Below the pieces are notes generated by a model. That model did no database searches and was not told where the DNA came from. It saw only the letters and a program-made list of their open reading frames with translations. Position numbers and translations under genes: made by a program. 35,122 bases of DNA. Source: Bacteroidota bacterium. Lineage in GTDB: Bacteria > Bacteroidota > Bacteroidia > Bacteroidales > JAADGE01. The stretch lies in contig JAJRUH010000148.1 of assembly GCA_024277895.1 (NCBI GenBank), positions 1 to 35,122 of the forward strand, given 5' to 3'. Below, piece after piece: positions 8,371-17,080 of the stretch; position 1 is the stretch's first letter, and each line of letters begins with the position of its first letter.

Positions 8371-9604
8371 TAAACCAGGGAGTTAACACAATAAAAAACA
8401 AAATATTCAGAATATATATTTTTGTTAAGATAAAAAGTTCGGCATTACGACTGAAAACATACATTACAACAGATAATATAATTGCCGTTAACGGTATTAT
8501 AATCTTTGTATAGAAAATTCTTTTTTTATGCTTCTGAGCCGTCATTTTATTTGACAAAAGAGCATTTACAAATGTAAAAGGTATTACCAATAAAAATTTT
8601 TTAAAAAGTATCGCCGAAGCAAGATATTTGTCGGTGTACAACAAATTAATCAAGGGTTCTGACACAAAATACAAAATAATACTGAAAAACATTCCGGACA
8701 GCAGCAATAAGAAAATGATTTTATTACTTATTTTAATATTTTTTTTTGCAAATTTCGGAAAACTTATCTGATAAAAACTTTTAATAAACCCTTTTATTAC
8801 ACTTAAAATCTTTAAAGAAACTGCATAAACCGCCAATAACTTAATATCAAAAAAACCGATTAATATTTTATCAAAATTATTAACAATTATATTTAAAAAA
8901 CTAATTTTTGTCATATAAATCCCGTACGGAATACAATCTTTATCATTTTTTTTTGATTTTATAAACTTCATACTTGAAAAATGAGCATATAAATTGAAAC
9001 TCATCTGAAAAAAAAACATCACAAAAACAACGAGTAAAATATTGTCGGGAAAAAATACAACAACAAAAATAATAAACAACGCAGAGCTGATGTTTTGCAG
9101 TATTTGAATCTTTGCTATAACTCCAAACATTGCTTTACCTTTTAATAAAGCAATCCATTTATTAAATCCGTATATAAACGGAAAAAACAATACTGAAATG
9201 AGTAAAGCATAAGCCGTTGAGTTTTCATTTTGAATATAATACCAATAGGCAATACCCAAAAAAATCGGAATACTTAAAAAAGAAAAACGTAATCCTGTTT
9301 TGTATGCTTTAACATAAGAATAATCATACCCTTCGGCAATCGATTTTGCAATTGAAACATTTAATCCTGTCAAAGAAAAAATGCTCAAAATTCCGATTAT
9401 TGATAAAATAAGCTGATATTCACCGAAAGTTCCTTTGCTTAAATATCTGGCTAAAAAAACAGATAAAACCAATGATGCAAGCAGCGAAACCGCCTGGTTT
9501 AAGATTGACCAAAACCCGTTTTCCACAAAATACGGCAAATCAAAACCAAACTTATCGCCTGTCTTTTTTGAAATATCGTATATTTTGCGTCTGAGTCTTT
9601 TCAC
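8360..9604 (-). CDS. Wzx-type polysaccharide flippase
   Basis: An integral membrane protein of about 414 residues with many hydrophobic segments, consistent with the MOP/Wzx flippase superfamily that moves lipid-linked oligosaccharides across the inner membrane. Early on it has GFDLPYFVENGFWSILNQAVSLLASLVLSVFLARYLSKGTFGEYQ, typical of the family; later pairs of helices are separated by short charged loops. The frame extends to a TTG at 9625. I prefer the GTG at 9604, because a TATATTTG promoter-like box at 9623-9630 overlaps the TTG and the protein then starts MKRLRRKIYDISKKTGD. It runs against the transferase operon and overlaps the sulfotransferase tail to tail. Confidence 0.87.
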   Translation of the reverse strand: MKRLRRKIYDISKKTGDKFGFDLPYFVENGFWSILNQAVSLLASLVLSVFLARYLSKGTFGEYQLILSIIGILSIFSLTGLNVSIAKSIAEGYDYSYVKAYKTGLRFSFLSIPIFLGIAYWYYIQNENSTAYALLISVLFFPFIYGFNKWIALLKGKAMFGVIAKIQILQNISSALFIIFVVVFFPDNILLVVFVMFFFQMSFNLYAHFSSMKFIKSKKNDKDCIPYGIYMTKISFLNIIVNNFDKILIGFFDIKLLAVYAVSLKILSVIKGFIKSFYQISFPKFAKKNIKISNKIIFLLLLSGMFFSIILYFVSEPLINLLYTDKYLASAILFKKFLLVIPFTFVNALLSNKMTAQKHKKRIFYTKIIIPLTAIILSVVMYVFSRNAELFILTKIYILNILFFIVLTPWFIKD

Positions 9605-9780
9605 AAAAAAGCTTATCAGGTACAAATATAAAACATATCAACAACATTTTTTCGTTTTAAAAATAATTATCCTATTTTTGAAAGGTTAAGGTTAAAAAAT
9701 CAGTAACAAAGAACGGATAAAGAATTATTGTAAACTAAAAATTTAAGTGCGGAAATTGATAACAAAATAATATTTTTTCG

Positions 9781-10665
9781 ATGAAAAATAATGAAACAGT
9801 TAAACAATTTAATGATTTTAAGTGGATTGACTTGCTTAATCCCGATAAAAAACAATTAAATGAAATCAGCCTGAGTTCGAATATTGAAGTACATTTTATT
9901 AAAGATATATTGAAATATGATCACTTACCGAAAATCGAAAAAGTAAATGACTATACTTTTATTATTCTGAGAGCATATTCTGCTGATGAAAATAAAAATG
10001 TAACTACCATCGGTCAACTTTAAAATAAAATAGCATTTCTTTATAATGAAACTGAATTACTTACCGTGCATCACGTTGATTTTAGTTTTCTTCACTCAAA
10101 AAAATATCAGGTTCAGGACAGTGAATCCTTAGTGCTTGAATTTATAATGCAAATGTTGACGACTTATGAAACTCCTGTTCAAATACAGAGTGATAAAATG
10201 GATAAAATTGAATATAAAATGTTCTTAAAAGGCGGAAATTCTGTTTCTGTCGAAAATTTGTATTTTCATAAATCAAAAGCGAGAATCTCCAAAAAAGTAC
10301 TGCTGCTTACACAAAATGTGTTAAACCAATTTCCCGTTAAGAAAGAAAATAAATCAAAACTTCAAGACATAAAAGATACTTTACTTCAACTTATTCTGAT
10401 GTATGACGAAATTTTAGAAGATGCAAATTCTCTGTTTAATACTTATTTAGCTCTTAAAGCCCAAAAAACCAATGATGTGATGAAATTACTTACTGTTTTT
10501 TCTGCTTTTTTCTTGCCTCTTACTTTTATTGCGGGAGTTTACGGTATGAACTTTTATAATATGCCTGAACTCAGATGGAATTACGGATATTTTTTTATTA
10601 TCGGAATAATGAGTGTTATAGTTATAATTGTTTATGTTTGGTTTAAACGAAAAAAAATTATTTAG
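9781..10665 (+). pseudogene. corA: CorA-family Mg2+/Co2+ channel, interrupted by in-frame TAA
   Basis: Two pieces in the same frame make one CorA-like protein of about 294 codons, near the family's usual length. The first 80 codons (FKWIDLLNPDKKQLNEIS ... TFIILRAYS) form the cytoplasmic N-terminal domain. TAA lies at 10021-10023. The frame then continues NKIAFLYNETELLTVHHV with no shift, through a long helical region, to two membrane helices and the signature YGMNF just after the first. The join QL-stop-NKIA reads as continuous family sequence, so one substitution (for example TCA to TAA) explains it. A GTG at 10066 could start a C-terminal fragment, but that would lack the N-terminal domain. 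Real nonsense mutation and base-call error remain equally open. Confidence 0.8.
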
Positions 10666-10730
10666 TTTGACAGAAAATAAAGGATATTTATTTCTTAATT
10701 CCGATTACCGAAATATTTAAATATTAATAA

Positions 10731-13475
10731 ATGAAAAGAGAAAAACGAAAACCGTCAAATACCAAACAAGAGAAATTAAATAAAATCCGGAAACCGACTG
10801 AAAAACAAATAAGCAAACCAAAAAACGGTACAAAAACTTCCCCTTTTAATGTTTGGATATTAAGCGGAATTATAATTCTTATCGGCTTTTTTGCCTTTTC
10901 AAAATACCTTACCGGCGAATATCTGTTCTTTTTTAAAGACATCGGCAGTGACAGTATAAATCAAAATTATCCGGCAATTATTCATAAAATTAATCTTTTA
11001 AAAGAAGGATTTTTCTCAAAATGGTCTTTTTATAAAGGTGTCGGCGATGAGTATGTTTCAGGAATACCTGTTGAACCATACGGTTTATTACGCACAGGTA
11101 TTGACTATATAGGAGCAACTTACGTCGGAGCAAATTTCTTTATATTCGGCAGATTTTTGCGTATCTTTATTTTTTATTTCCTGTTTACCGGGATAACTGC
11201 ATATTTTTATTTCAGAACATTATCAGTAACAAAATTTGCTTCTTTGCTCGGTGCTTTGTTAATCACTTTTTCCGGATATATGGTTGTGGGAGCAGGATGG
11301 GGCTTTTCTTCCCATATTTTTAAAGCAATGTTTTTATTATTTGCTTTTGAACAATTATACCTGAAAAAGCGTTGGTATTTCTTTCCGTTTGCCGTTATAT
11401 GGTTATCTTCAAACCCTTATGTCCTCTATATCTATTCCGTTTTTTTGCTGTTGTACTCAGTTTTCAGATTTTTTTCGGAAAAGGAAAATAAGTTCACGAG
11501 TTATTTAAAACTTGTCGGAAAAATGATTCTTCTTGGTTTTGCAGGTTTAATGATGAATTTCTCACAATTACTGCGTGCTTTCTTGAAAATGTATAACAGC
11601 CCGCGTGTAGCCGGTGATGCTTCATACAGCAATCTTTTAAGTTCCGGACAAAATATCACCGAACACGGCAACCTTGCCGGCACGACAATTCTTCGTTTCT
11701 TTTCGAGCGATATTCTCGGAACCGGAAGCAACTTTCACGGCTGGTTCAATTATCTTGAAGCACCTTTGTTTTATATCGGACTGATTACCTTGCTTTTACT
11801 TCCGCAGATATTTATTCATCTTGATAAAAGAAAAAAAATTATCTTCGGTACTTTTCTCGGTTTTTGGATTTTAACCCTGTTTGTTCCGTATTTGAGATAC
11901 TCGATTTTAGCTTTTACCGGCGATTATTTTCGCTACGGTTTTGATTTTTTTATTCCGTTTACATTTCTGTTTTTTGCCGTTTATGTTCTTAATAAAATTA
12001 CCGAAAATTTTAAACTGAATCTGCCTTTGCTTGCGGCAACTCTTATCTTTTTAATTATTTTATTATTTGCACCTTACGAAAATATTTCTTCCGTATATAT
12101 CGATGAAACATTAAGAAAAACAATAATCGTTTTATTAGTGCTTTACACCTTTTTTATTTTTTTATTTTCAAAACAAAAATATCAAAATACGGCAAAAATT
12201 GCGATTTTGCTTCTTGTCGTATCCGAACTTTCTTATTTCTCTTATAAATCGTATGCCGACAGGGTGCCGGTAACAAAAACCGAATTTCTGAAAAATAAAG
12301 CGGGATATGCCGACGGAACAACAGAAGCCGTAAACTACATAAAATCAACAGATAAAACACTTTTTTTCAGAATAGAAAAAGATTATCAATCCGGAAGTTC
12401 AATACACGGAAGTCTCAATGATGCTCTCGCCCAAGGATACTACGGAACAACATCTTATTCATCATTTAATCAGCTTAATTATGTTCGTTTTTTGGAAGAA
12501 ACAGGCTTAATTGTTAAAGGAGATGAAACAGCAACACGTTGGATTACCGGTTTTCGCGGCTACCCGCTTTTGCAAACTTTCGGAAACGTAAAATATCAGT
12601 TTTCTAAATCCGAACATCCCGAGTTTTTAAAATTCGGTTTTGACTCGTTAACCGATATTGACGGAATTATAATTCTTAAAAACAGATTTTTCCTGCCTTT
12701 CGGCTATACTTACGATAAATATATTGAATTTAATGATTTTAAAAAACTCATAAATTATCAAATTTCCGTTCAGTCTTTAAATACGATTTATCAAGACTTG
12801 TCAAGAACAATTAAAGCACAAGAACTAAATAATATTATTGACAGATTAAAACCTCTACTCGGCAAAAAATTTGTTGATTATCAGTCTTTTTCGAAAGCTG
12901 TAAAATCTCAAATCGGCAATGATTCACAAAAATATCTTCCGACAATAACAAAATACTGTACGCTGAATTTTAAAAATCAAATTACTTTATTAAATGCTTT
13001 TGTATATGAAAAAGTTTTTGACGAAGGAATAAATCTTTCAAATTTTCAAAAAATAATGCCGAAAGATACTTCAGTAATTTTATCTCCTGAAAGATTTAAT
13101 TTTAAAGTTTACAAAAACATTACTGATAATTTAAAAAAAGATACTTTTCAAATAACAAGCTTTAAACAATCTGAAATAACAGGAAAAATCACTTTATCCA
13201 AAACAAAAATGCTTTTTTTTACAATTCCTTTCGATAAAGGTTGGAAAATAAAAGTTGACGGTAAAAATGAACAATTGCAAAGAATAAATATAGGTTTTAC
13301 GGGAATTGTTTTACCGAAAGGAGAACATAAAATCAGGCTTTATTATGTTCCTCAATACTATAAAATTGCAAATATTATTACGGTTATTTCCGTTATTATA
13401 TTTTGGTTATATTTGATACTTTATATTTATAAGAAAAGCAAATTAAAAAAACGGGAATACACTAAAAAATTGTAA
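10731..13475 (+). CDS. YfhO-family large membrane protein (GT-C like)
   Basis: A 914-residue membrane protein of the YfhO family, which in Firmicutes and Bacteroidota is linked to glycosylation of envelope polymers. A basic, Lys-rich cytoplasmic N-terminus of about 42 residues precedes the first helix near 43-60. The loop LFFFKDIGSDSINQNYPAI holds the acidic pair typical of the GT-C first periplasmic loop. About a dozen hydrophobic helices reach residue ~500. A large extracytoplasmic domain of about 360 residues follows, and then a final helix near 885-905 with a basic tail. Near the end, FDKGWKIKVDGKNEQLQRINIGFTGIVLPKGEHKI is typical of the family's terminal beta domain. It stands alone here, with no obvious partner. 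Confidence 0.88.
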   Translation: MKREKRKPSNTKQEKLNKIRKPTEKQISKPKNGTKTSPFNVWILSGIIILIGFFAFSKYLTGEYLFFFKDIGSDSINQNYPAIIHKINLLKEGFFSKWSFYKGVGDEYVSGIPVEPYGLLRTGIDYIGATYVGANFFIFGRFLRIFIFYFLFTGITAYFYFRTLSVTKFASLLGALLITFSGYMVVGAGWGFSSHIFKAMFLLFAFEQLYLKKRWYFFPFAVIWLSSNPYVLYIYSVFLLLYSVFRFFSEKENKFTSYLKLVGKMILLGFAGLMMNFSQLLRAFLKMYNSPRVAGDASYSNLLSSGQNITEHGNLAGTTILRFFSSDILGTGSNFHGWFNYLEAPLFYIGLITLLLLPQIFIHLDKRKKIIFGTFLGFWILTLFVPYLRYSILAFTGDYFRYGFDFFIPFTFLFFAVYVLNKITENFKLNLPLLAATLIFLIILLFAPYENISSVYIDETLRKTIIVLLVLYTFFIFLFSKQKYQNTAKIAILLLVVSELSYFSYKSYADRVPVTKTEFLKNKAGYADGTTEAVNYIKSTDKTLFFRIEKDYQSGSSIHGSLNDALAQGYYGTTSYSSFNQLNYVRFLEETGLIVKGDETATRWITGFRGYPLLQTFGNVKYQFSKSEHPEFLKFGFDSLTDIDGIIILKNRFFLPFGYTYDKYIEFNDFKKLINYQISVQSLNTIYQDLSRTIKAQELNNIIDRLKPLLGKKFVDYQSFSKAVKSQIGNDSQKYLPTITKYCTLNFKNQITLLNAFVYEKVFDEGINLSNFQKIMPKDTSVILSPERFNFKVYKNITDNLKKDTFQITSFKQSEITGKITLSKTKMLFFTIPFDKGWKIKVDGKNEQLQRINIGFTGIVLPKGEHKIRLYYVPQYYKIANIITVISVIIFWLYLILYIYKKSKLKKREYTKKL

Positions 13476-13480
13476 ATGAA

Positions 13481-13664
13481 TTGAATGATTGGATAAACTC
13501 TTATACTGATATGTACTTTTTTTACGTGCCGTATATAAAATTGCCGATTTTGAACGTGCCGAATATATTGTACAAAATACGTTTTTGGCAGCTTCATAAA
13601 ATATTCGTTCTTTTAAACATAAAAGCAATACTAAGACTTGGTTGTTTTCTATTTTAAAAAATAT
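13481..13664 (+). pseudogene. ECF-type RNA polymerase sigma factor fragment
   Basis: No intact frame exists here, but translated pieces spell an ECF sigma region 2. Frame one gives LNDWINSYTDMYF. After a run of seven T at 13517-13523 the homology moves by one frame to RAVYKIADFERAEYIVQNTF and LAAS. TAA at 13597-13599 interrupts it, and the same frame resumes NIRSFKHKSNTKTWLFSILKN. An eighth T would restore the first join. The fragment stops at the end of region 2; region 4, the DNA-binding half, is absent. What follows instead is the tail of an unrelated enzyme (next entry). Identification is by recall of the ECF consensus (DAEDIVQDTFL, KTWLFSILKN). Confidence 0.7.
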
Positions 13665-13763
13665 AAAATTAATATGCCGATAACCGATGCCGTTTACAAT
13701 ATTCTGTATAAAAATAAAATTCCTTCGGAAGAGATAAAAAAACTTACCGATAAATTGACATAA
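13656..13763 (+). pseudogene. gpsA: 3' tail of gpsA (glycerol-3-phosphate dehydrogenase)
   Basis: A 35-codon frame, KKYKINMPITDAVYNILYKN followed by a Lys/Glu helix and TAA at 13761, matches the extreme C-terminus of NAD(P)+-dependent glycerol-3-phosphate dehydrogenase. In that enzyme, a 'MPI-EAVY-ILY' segment followed by a charged helix closes the protein. The remaining ~300 residues are absent. It overlaps the end of the ECF sigma fragment in another frame within an A/T-rich stretch, so a deletion seems to have fused the front of one gene to the back of another. It cannot be functional. The match is from memory of the family. Confidence 0.6.
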
Positions 13764-13820
13764 ATCATATCCGGTTTTCTCAATAATTTTAATATTTGCA
13801 ACAAATTTATCAAACAAACA

Positions 13821-13864
13821 CTAAACACTAAACACTAAACACTAAACATCTAAACAATTAAACC
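13821..13864 (+). repeat. CTAAACA heptamer array with two octamers
   Basis: Four perfect tandem copies of CTAAACA (13821-13848) are followed by TCTAAACA and ATTAAACC. The same word, read on the other strand as TGTTTAG, makes up the array at 20133-20188, and 8-bp versions of it flank the other side of the gene there. This copy has no associated gene. It lies between the sigma/gpsA scar and hypF, immediately before the region where a hypF start codon would be expected. Confidence 0.9.
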
Positions 13865-13907
13865 AATCAAAAAACAAAATACATACCTTATAAAAATTAC
13901 CGGACTT

Positions 13908-16127
13908 GTGCAAGGTGTGGGATTTCGCCCTTTTATCTATGTTCTTGCCGAAAAATTTAATTTAAAAGGATGGGTTGAAAACAGAAACGACGGCGTTCTT
14001 ATTAAAATAAATTCCGAGAAAAAAACTGCCGAAAATTTCATTAAAGAAATAAAAAAACAAGCACCTCTCGCTTCTTCCGTAAAGGAAATTAAAATTGAGA
14101 AAACCGGTTACGAAACATTTCCCGATTTCAAAATAAAAAAAAGCGAAAGCAATTCCGATGCCGTTACCGAAGTAAGCCCCGATATTGCCGTATGCGATGC
14201 CTGTTTGGAAGATATGAAATCGCAAAAACACCGCATAAATTATCCTTTTACAAACTGCACCAATTGCGGACCTCGCTTCACCATAATTAAAGACCTGCCC
14301 TACGACCGCGAAAAAACTACGATGTCGGAATTTGCAATGTGCGACACCTGCAAAAGTGAATATACCGATATTTACAACCGCCGGTTTCACGCCCAACCGG
14401 TTGCCTGCAACAACTGCGGACCGCATTACACCCTGTATTACAAGTGTAATTTTTACAAAAAAATTGATGATATTCTTGAAGTAGTTGCTTACCTTACGGA
14501 AGAAGGGAAAATTATTGCCGTAAAAGGACTCGGCGGCTACCATCTGATGTGCGATGCACACAATGAAGAAGCCGTTTTAAATTTAAGAAAAATAAAAAAC
14601 AGAGAAAGCAAAGCGTTTGCCGTAATGGTAAAAAACATCGAAACTGCCGGAAAATACGCCGAACTTTCCGCCGAAGAAAAAACCGAACTTTCTTCGTGGC
14701 AAAGACCTATTTTGCTTCTGAAATCAAAAAAACAACTTGCACATCCGGTTACAAACGGCTTATCGAATGCAGGAATTATGCTACCTTATATGCCTTTTCA
14801 TCATCTGATTTTTGAAAAATTAAAAACCGATGCCGTTGTTCTGACAAGCGGAAATTTAACCGACGAACCCATTATCACAAGCAACGAAGAAGCATTTAAA
14901 ACATTTGAAGATAAAGCAGATGCAATTATCACATACAATCGTAAAATTCATAACCGCACCGACGACAGCGTTGCAATGCTCGTAAACAAAAAACTTCGTT
15001 TGCTGCGACGTTCTCGCGGTTTTGCCCCCTCGCCCGTTATTACCGATTTTAATACCGAAGGTATTTTTGCCGCAGGCAGTGAATTTGTAAATTGTTTTTG
15101 CATAGGCAAAGGGAATCAGGCAATATTCAGTCAGCATATCGGCGATTTGAAAAATTCGGAAACTTTTAATTTTTATAAAGAAAGTTATGAACTTTACAAA
15201 CGACTTTTTCGTTTTAAACCGAAAATTATTGTTGCCGATATGCACCCCGATTATCTTTCAAGCAAGTTTGCCGAAGATTTACACCGCAAATTTCCGGAAA
15301 GCAGGCTCGTAAAAGTTCAACACCATTATGCACACATAGTTTCGTGTATGGCAGAACACGGTTTAAACGAAAAGATTATCGGCATTGCCTTTGACGGCGT
15401 AGGTTTGGGCGATGACGGAAATATTTGGGGCGGAGAATTTTTTATTAACGACTTATCGGGTTACGAACGTTTCTCGCATTTCGAATACATAAAAGTTGCC
15501 GGCGGCGATAAGGTATCAAAAGAACCTTGGCGAAGTGCCGTTTCATATCTTTTTCATTATTTCGGTGAAGAATTTTTTGAAAAATCTGATTTTTTCAGAA
15601 GTAAAATTGAAACAAATCAAGTTCAAAATTATATCCGACTTCTGAAAAATAATTTTAACACATATAAAATTTCGAGTGCCGGACGTTTGTTCGATGCCGT
15701 ATCTTCGTTGCTTGATATTGTTCAAATTTCCGGTTACCACGCCGAAGCCCCTATGTGTCTGGAAAGTATTATTGCAGAGAATATTACCGACAGTTATGGT
15801 TTTGATGTTTCCGATTTTATTTCATTTAAAAAAACATTTACCGGCATAATTCAAGATATTAAAAACGACATTAATATTTCCGTAATTTCCGCAAAGTTTC
15901 ATAATACAATCGTTAATGTTATTCTTAAAATGAGTGAAGTTATGAAAGAAAAAACAGGCATCGGCAAAGTTGTTCTTTCCGGCGGCACGTTTCAAAATAA
16001 ATATTTGCTTACAAAAACCGAAAACCTGCTTTCCGAAAAGGGTTTTAAAGTTTTTTCACAGGAAAAAATCCCCTCAAACGACGGCGGTATTGCCTTGGGG
16101 CAGTTGATTATAGGGGCAAATATCTGA
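13908..16127 (+). CDS. hypF: HypF carbamoyltransferase ([NiFe] hydrogenase maturation), start uncertain
   Basis: HypF uses carbamoyl phosphate and ATP to make the thiocarboxamide on HypE that becomes the cyanide ligands of [NiFe] hydrogenase. Visible domains: acylphosphatase (GVGFRPF, residues 3-9); a double zinc finger with CxxC pairs at 96/99, 117/120, 145/148 and 167/170; a YrdC-like adenylation domain with the KGLGGYHLMCDA segment; and a Kae1-like domain with HHYAHIVSCMAEHG and GIAFDGVGLGDDGNIWGGEFF. The frame is open upstream and encodes TYLIKITGL, the expected first beta strand, but no ATG/GTG/TTG precedes it after the in-frame stop at 13851. The GTG at 13908 would remove that strand. 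No other hyp or hydrogenase gene is nearby. At about 739-756 residues its length is normal. Confidence 0.9.
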   Translation: MQGVGFRPFIYVLAEKFNLKGWVENRNDGVLIKINSEKKTAENFIKEIKKQAPLASSVKEIKIEKTGYETFPDFKIKKSESNSDAVTEVSPDIAVCDACLEDMKSQKHRINYPFTNCTNCGPRFTIIKDLPYDREKTTMSEFAMCDTCKSEYTDIYNRRFHAQPVACNNCGPHYTLYYKCNFYKKIDDILEVVAYLTEEGKIIAVKGLGGYHLMCDAHNEEAVLNLRKIKNRESKAFAVMVKNIETAGKYAELSAEEKTELSSWQRPILLLKSKKQLAHPVTNGLSNAGIMLPYMPFHHLIFEKLKTDAVVLTSGNLTDEPIITSNEEAFKTFEDKADAIITYNRKIHNRTDDSVAMLVNKKLRLLRRSRGFAPSPVITDFNTEGIFAAGSEFVNCFCIGKGNQAIFSQHIGDLKNSETFNFYKESYELYKRLFRFKPKIIVADMHPDYLSSKFAEDLHRKFPESRLVKVQHHYAHIVSCMAEHGLNEKIIGIAFDGVGLGDDGNIWGGEFFINDLSGYERFSHFEYIKVAGGDKVSKEPWRSAVSYLFHYFGEEFFEKSDFFRSKIETNQVQNYIRLLKNNFNTYKISSAGRLFDAVSSLLDIVQISGYHAEAPMCLESIIAENITDSYGFDVSDFISFKKTFTGIIQDIKNDINISVISAKFHNTIVNVILKMSEVMKEKTGIGKVVLSGGTFQNKYLLTKTENLLSEKGFKVFSQEKIPSNDGGIALGQLIIGANI

Positions 16128-16164
16128 TAATCTGCCGAAAAATTAAGAAATAAGAAATATTAAA

Positions 16165-16953
16165 TTATAAAATTTCTGCCCATTTAATTATTCTGTCTGC
16201 TACTTGATTAAAATCGGGTGACAGCATCATCATATGTGGTATTTTCTCAAAAATAACAGCTTCTGTTTTGTATTTTTCAGCCGTTTTAATCACAGATTTT
16301 TTTGAAATAGCTGAATCTTTTCCTCCTCCTAAAATTAGTAAGGGTGTTTTAATTTTCTTAACATTTACAAGATTTAGTCCGAGCATATCAATATAAGCAA
16401 GATAGGATTCTGTGTCTGTTTTTTCCAGATATTTTTCAATTTTTTCGTCCGCATAATTATCTGAACAAAGTATTCGTTTATACTTGCTGCGAGAGTTAAC
16501 GATATGTTTCAGATTAAATGTAACATTAGCTTTCAGAAAAGCACCCGTAAAGTTTTTCAGAACAAATAAAGTACCGTTCCAAATACCGAAAGGAGGGACA
16601 GATGCCATAAGAACAGCACCCGTTGCATCGTTTTTCTCAAGATATTTTTGCAGAACAAAACCTCCCATCGAATGTCCGACAATAATTAGTTTTTCATTAA
16701 TACCATCAATTACCTGTTTAATATCTTTAACATAATCACTAATTCTTAATAAGTTAAAGGGCTTCCGTTTGGCACTATTTGAATGATTTGATAAACTTAA
16801 GGCATATGCTTTTAATTCGTGCTTTTCAAAATAAGGCAGAAAATACGGTTCCCAACACCAAGCCCCATGCCACATACCATGAATAAAAAGAAAAGATGGT
16901 TTTTGAACATCAATATTTTTAGGGTTGTTGGTTAATAGTTCTAATTGCAACAT
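16165..16953 (-). CDS. alpha/beta hydrolase
   Basis: A 262-residue alpha/beta-hydrolase-fold protein. The oxyanion-hole strand is FLFIHGMWHGAWCWEPYF near residues 22-39, with HG and a nearby aromatic cluster. The nucleophile elbow is IIVGHSMGGFVLQKY, with Ser in GHSMGG near residue 95. The acidic member is probably Asp in LLILGGGKDSAIS near residue 208, and His is in EKIPHMMMLSPDF near residue 240. This layout is shared by esterases, lysophospholipases and dehalogenase-like hydrolases, so the substrate is not assignable. No signal peptide is seen. Its end converges on hypF with 37 bp between the stops, and no strong GC-rich hairpin is visible there. Confidence 0.88.
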   Translation of the reverse strand: MLQLELLTNNPKNIDVQKPSFLFIHGMWHGAWCWEPYFLPYFEKHELKAYALSLSNHSNSAKRKPFNLLRISDYVKDIKQVIDGINEKLIIVGHSMGGFVLQKYLEKNDATGAVLMASVPPFGIWNGTLFVLKNFTGAFLKANVTFNLKHIVNSRSKYKRILCSDNYADEKIEKYLEKTDTESYLAYIDMLGLNLVNVKKIKTPLLILGGGKDSAISKKSVIKTAEKYKTEAVIFEKIPHMMMLSPDFNQVADRIIKWAEIL

Positions 16954-17080
16954 ATTTTGTGTTTTTCACGGTTATGAATAATTCATTTTCAAATTACGAC
17001 AAATTCTATTTATTATTAATTCATTTATATTCGACACGATTTACCGAAAATATTATATTTTTTTGTGGATATGAACTAAC

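Noticed and set aside
3736-10023. Stop-codon reassignment suggested by in-frame TAG (3736) and TAA (10021)
   Set aside because: TAA, TAG and TGA all end intact genes here at conserved C-termini (for example TAA in pyrB, TAG in the flippase, TGA in hypF), so both interrupted frames are better explained as mutations or errors.
13443-13817. 124-codon minus-strand frame across the hypF upstream region
   Set aside because: The opposite strand carries recognisable ECF sigma and GpsA pieces; the minus frame has no family features.
13962-14561. 199-codon minus-strand frame within hypF
   Set aside because: It is a shadow of the hypF zinc-finger and YrdC region with no family resemblance; hypF itself is unmistakable.
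16128-16164. Bidirectional terminator between hypF and the hydrolase
   Set aside because: The 37-bp gap is A/T-rich with no stable stem that I can draw.
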